Origin: Desulfobacteraceae bacterium
Lineage (GTDB): Bacteria; Desulfobacterota; Desulfobacteria; Desulfobacterales; Desulfobacteraceae
Direction: 5' to 3'
DNA: 24,118 bases
Assembly (NCBI GenBank): GCA_003354055.1
Contig: PIVQ01000034.1
Location: forward strand, 1-24,118
A program made the position numbers and the translations under genes. Shown here one piece after another: positions 22,119 through 24,118 of this stretch; the stretch's first letter is position 1, and each line of letters starts with the position of its first letter. The notes under the pieces were generated by a model. The model had not been told where the DNA came from. It saw only the letters and a list, made by a program, of their open reading frames with translations, and ran no database searches.

Positions 22119-24118
22119 AGATCCTGGGACTGAGATTCAAGAATATCAACTCTCTGAAAGGGGAGTGGGCCATTGACTTCAGGGAACCTGAATTTCTTGA
22201 TCACGGCTTGTTTGCCATTACCGGACCCACAGGGGCGGGGAAAACCTCAATCCTGGATGCTATCTGCCTTGCCCTTTATCACCAGACACCCCGGTTGTCC
22301 GTGTCGTCGGGCAGCAATGAGCTGATGACCCGGCATACGGGGGAATGTCTGGCGGAGGTGGAATTTGAGGTGCGGGATATCGGATACCGAGCCTTCTGGT
22401 CCCAGCGCCGGGCTAAGTTTCGCCCTGACGGCAGACTTCAGCCTCCCCAGGTTGAGTTGGCCCGGGCCGACGGTACTATTATTGCCTCTCAGACTAAGGA
22501 GAAGCTAAAGCAGATCATGGCCATTACCGGCCTTGATTTTAAACGGTTTACCAAATCCATTCTCCTGGCCCAGGGCGGATTTGCGGCCTTCCTCGATGCC
22601 AATGCCAATGAGCGGGCCGAGCTTTTGGAAGAGCTGACCGGTACAGACGTCTACGGAGAAATCTCAAGGCAGGTGTTTGAGCGGACCCGCGCGGAACGTG
22701 AGCCCCTGGATTTGCTCAAGGCCCAGGCCGGGGTGGTGGAATTGCTTACCCCGGAGGACCTGGACCTGCTCCGGCAGGACATGGCTGCACTCAAGATTCG
22801 GGAAAAGGGACTGCGCGGTCAGATGAGCGGTTTGGCCGGGCAGATAAACTGGCTGGACCGGCGGGCAGAACTTGCAACGGAAACCTTAAGTGTTAAGGAG
22901 CAGATCTCAGCTGCGGAAAATGATCTGAAGAACCATCAACCTGATCTTGACCGGCTGGCCGCGGCCAAGCCTGCACTGGATATCAAACCGGTATACGATG
23001 CCGTTGCCGCCCATGAAAAGGACAGGATTCAAAAAGAGAAAGATTTGAAAGACCTGAGTCTTGCCCGGGAAACCACCCAAGCCAGGATTCAGCGGATGGC
23101 CCAGAGTATGACAGGGGCCAGAGAAAATCTGGCATCAAAAAAAGCCTCACAGAAAGCGGCAGAGATCCTGATAACGGAAACGGTGCTGCCCCTGGATGAA
23201 CAGATTAAGGGCCTGTCCCGTGAGTGTAAGGAAATCGCCACGCTGGCAGGCCAGACATCCAAACGCCAGATGGGTCTTGTGGAACGGGAAGGCCGGGTCC
23301 TGGTCCGCCATCAGGCTGCTGCAACTGCCCTGGAAAAAGAAACCGACTACCAGGCGGCCCACGGCGCATATAGAGGCCTGGGGGAGTGTCTGCCCCTGAT
23401 CCGCACCCTGTTTGACCGCCGCAGCCGGTTGATCCAGGACCTGAATAAGAACGGGAAAGAGGCCACGACCAATGAGAATGCCCTGAAGAAAATCGACCGG
23501 AAACTCCGGGATATTTCAGAGCAGATCCATACCCGGAAGGGAGAGATTGAGGATCTGAATAGGGAAATGTCGCGGCTGGCCCGGGAAGAAGATACCTGTC
23601 TGGAAGGCCGATCCCGTAAGGATCTGGACCAGACCCTTGCCGAACTCACCGGGGCTGCTCCCCTGAGGGGGGAACTTAAATCCCTGGCCCGGCAGTATGA
23701 AGCAGGAACGGATCGTATCAGTAAGATTACGGCAGGGGTGAAAAAGCTTTCTGAAAATCTGGGCCGTGAGGAAAACCAGACCCAAAACCTTGCCCTGCGT
23801 AAACAGGACCTTAAGGCTCATCTGGCCGATCTCGAACACACCCTGGTTCTGGAAGAGCGGATTGCAGGGCTGAAAGAGCACAGGGATCGTTTGCAGGAAG
23901 GTGAGAACTGTCCCCTGTGCGGTGCCACAGACCATCCGGGAATCGATACCTATAAGCGGCTGGACCCCTCTGATACCCTGAAGCAAAAACTTATCAAGAC
24001 CGAAGACCTTGCCCGGGTGGAAAAAGATCTGGAGACAGCAGGACAGACCCTGGCCAGAACCCGGGCCCGCCTGGATACCGGGGAAAAAGAAGATCAGGAG
24101 ACCCGCGAGTCTCTTAGG
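22115..24118 (+). CDS. sbcC: SbcC, ATPase subunit of SbcCD (5' part, runs off the window)
   Basis: An open frame of 668 codons continues past the last base. It starts with TTG at 22115, 7 bases after GGAGG, and overlaps the sbcD stop (TTGA). Visible parts are the N-terminal [17 protein letters not shown], Walker [19 protein letters not shown] (about 33-50), and the Q-loop region [16 protein letters not shown] long charged coiled-coil arm runs from about 190 on. The zinc-hook motif is CPLCG, with its first cysteine at residue 599. The hook marks the middle of the protein, so a total of about 1,200 residues is expected; the second coil, signature motif and Walker B lie beyond the window. I see no frameshift in the parts translated. 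It is partial only because of the window edge. Confidence 0.95.
   Translation, partial: MKILGLRFKNINSLKGEWAIDFREPEFLDHGLFAITGPTGAGKTSILDAICLALYHQTPRLSVSSGSNELMTRHTGECLAEVEFEVRDIGYRAFWSQRRAKFRPDGRLQPPQVELARADGTIIASQTKEKLKQIMAITGLDFKRFTKSILLAQGGFAAFLDANANERAELLEELTGTDVYGEISRQVFERTRAEREPLDLLKAQAGVVELLTPEDLDLLRQDMAALKIREKGLRGQMSGLAGQINWLDRRAELATETLSVKEQISAAENDLKNHQPDLDRLAAAKPALDIKPVYDAVAAHEKDRIQKEKDLKDLSLARETTQARIQRMAQSMTGARENLASKKASQKAAEILITETVLPLDEQIKGLSRECKEIATLAGQTSKRQMGLVEREGRVLVRHQAAATALEKETDYQAAHGAYRGLGECLPLIRTLFDRRSRLIQDLNKNGKEATTNENALKKIDRKLRDISEQIHTRKGEIEDLNREMSRLAREEDTCLEGRSRKDLDQTLAELTGAAPLRGELKSLARQYEAGTDRISKITAGVKKLSENLGREENQTQNLALRKQDLKAHLADLEHTLVLEERIAGLKEHRDRLQEGENCPLCGATDHPGIDTYKRLDPSDTLKQKLIKTEDLARVEKDLETAGQTLARTRARLDTGEKEDQETRESLR

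Overview
The window looks like chromosomal DNA of a Gram-negative, motile, probably anaerobic bacterium. The best guess is a sulfate-reducing Desulfobacterota (Desulfobacter/Desulfobacula-like). This rests on the mix of genes (TRAP transport, a sigma-54 activator with a GAF domain, an MCP, ThiXYZ-type thiamin precursor uptake), on Gram-negative signal peptides and on overall gene style. No rRNA or marker gene is present, so the taxonomic call is an inference.

Layout. 1-5185: an unrecognised ORF, a convergent secreted rhodanese, an RlhA-like U32 protein, a chemotaxis receptor preceded by three 11-bp direct repeats, and a small SpoIIAA/STAS-like protein. 5188-10150 (minus strand): a thiamin salvage operon with its own promoter and a TPP riboswitch, then thiZ-thiX-thiY (ABC importer) and thiM-thiE-thiD. 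10158-18711: a catabolic island. A minus-strand sigma-54 activator lies divergent from a plus-strand operon with a near-consensus -24/-12 promoter. That operon encodes an HcnABC/opine-oxidase-type three-subunit amino acid dehydrogenase, a YoaB-type RidA imine hydrolase and a complete TRAP transporter (DctQ, DctM, DctP), and ends in a strong intrinsic terminator. 18712-20032: an accessory stretch with a long imperfect palindrome, a 32-codon micro-ORF with a good ribosome binding site, a MazF toxin with a ribbon-helix-helix antitoxin, and a 23-codon ORF that is little more than a signal peptide. 20033-24118: a family 3 periplasmic solute-binding protein, then sbcD and the N-terminal 668 codons of sbcC, which runs off the window.

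How the parts work together. The sigma-54 island reads as one inducible pathway: DctPQM imports an amino acid, imino acid or opine, the flavin/iron-sulfur dehydrogenase oxidises it to an imine while passing electrons to a carrier, RidA hydrolyses the imine, and the divergent activator switches the operon on. The thi operon imports a pyrimidine precursor and salvages both thiamin halves under TPP control. No thiC, thiG or thiH is seen here.

The most unusual items are the island as a unit with its variant GAFTGA loop (GTFTGA), the 11-bp-phased TGTTAG repeats before the chemoreceptor, and the palindrome/micro-ORF region beside the toxin-antitoxin pair. I did not find a clearly new defence or mobile system. 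All start choices and promoters are from reading the sequence, not from searches.
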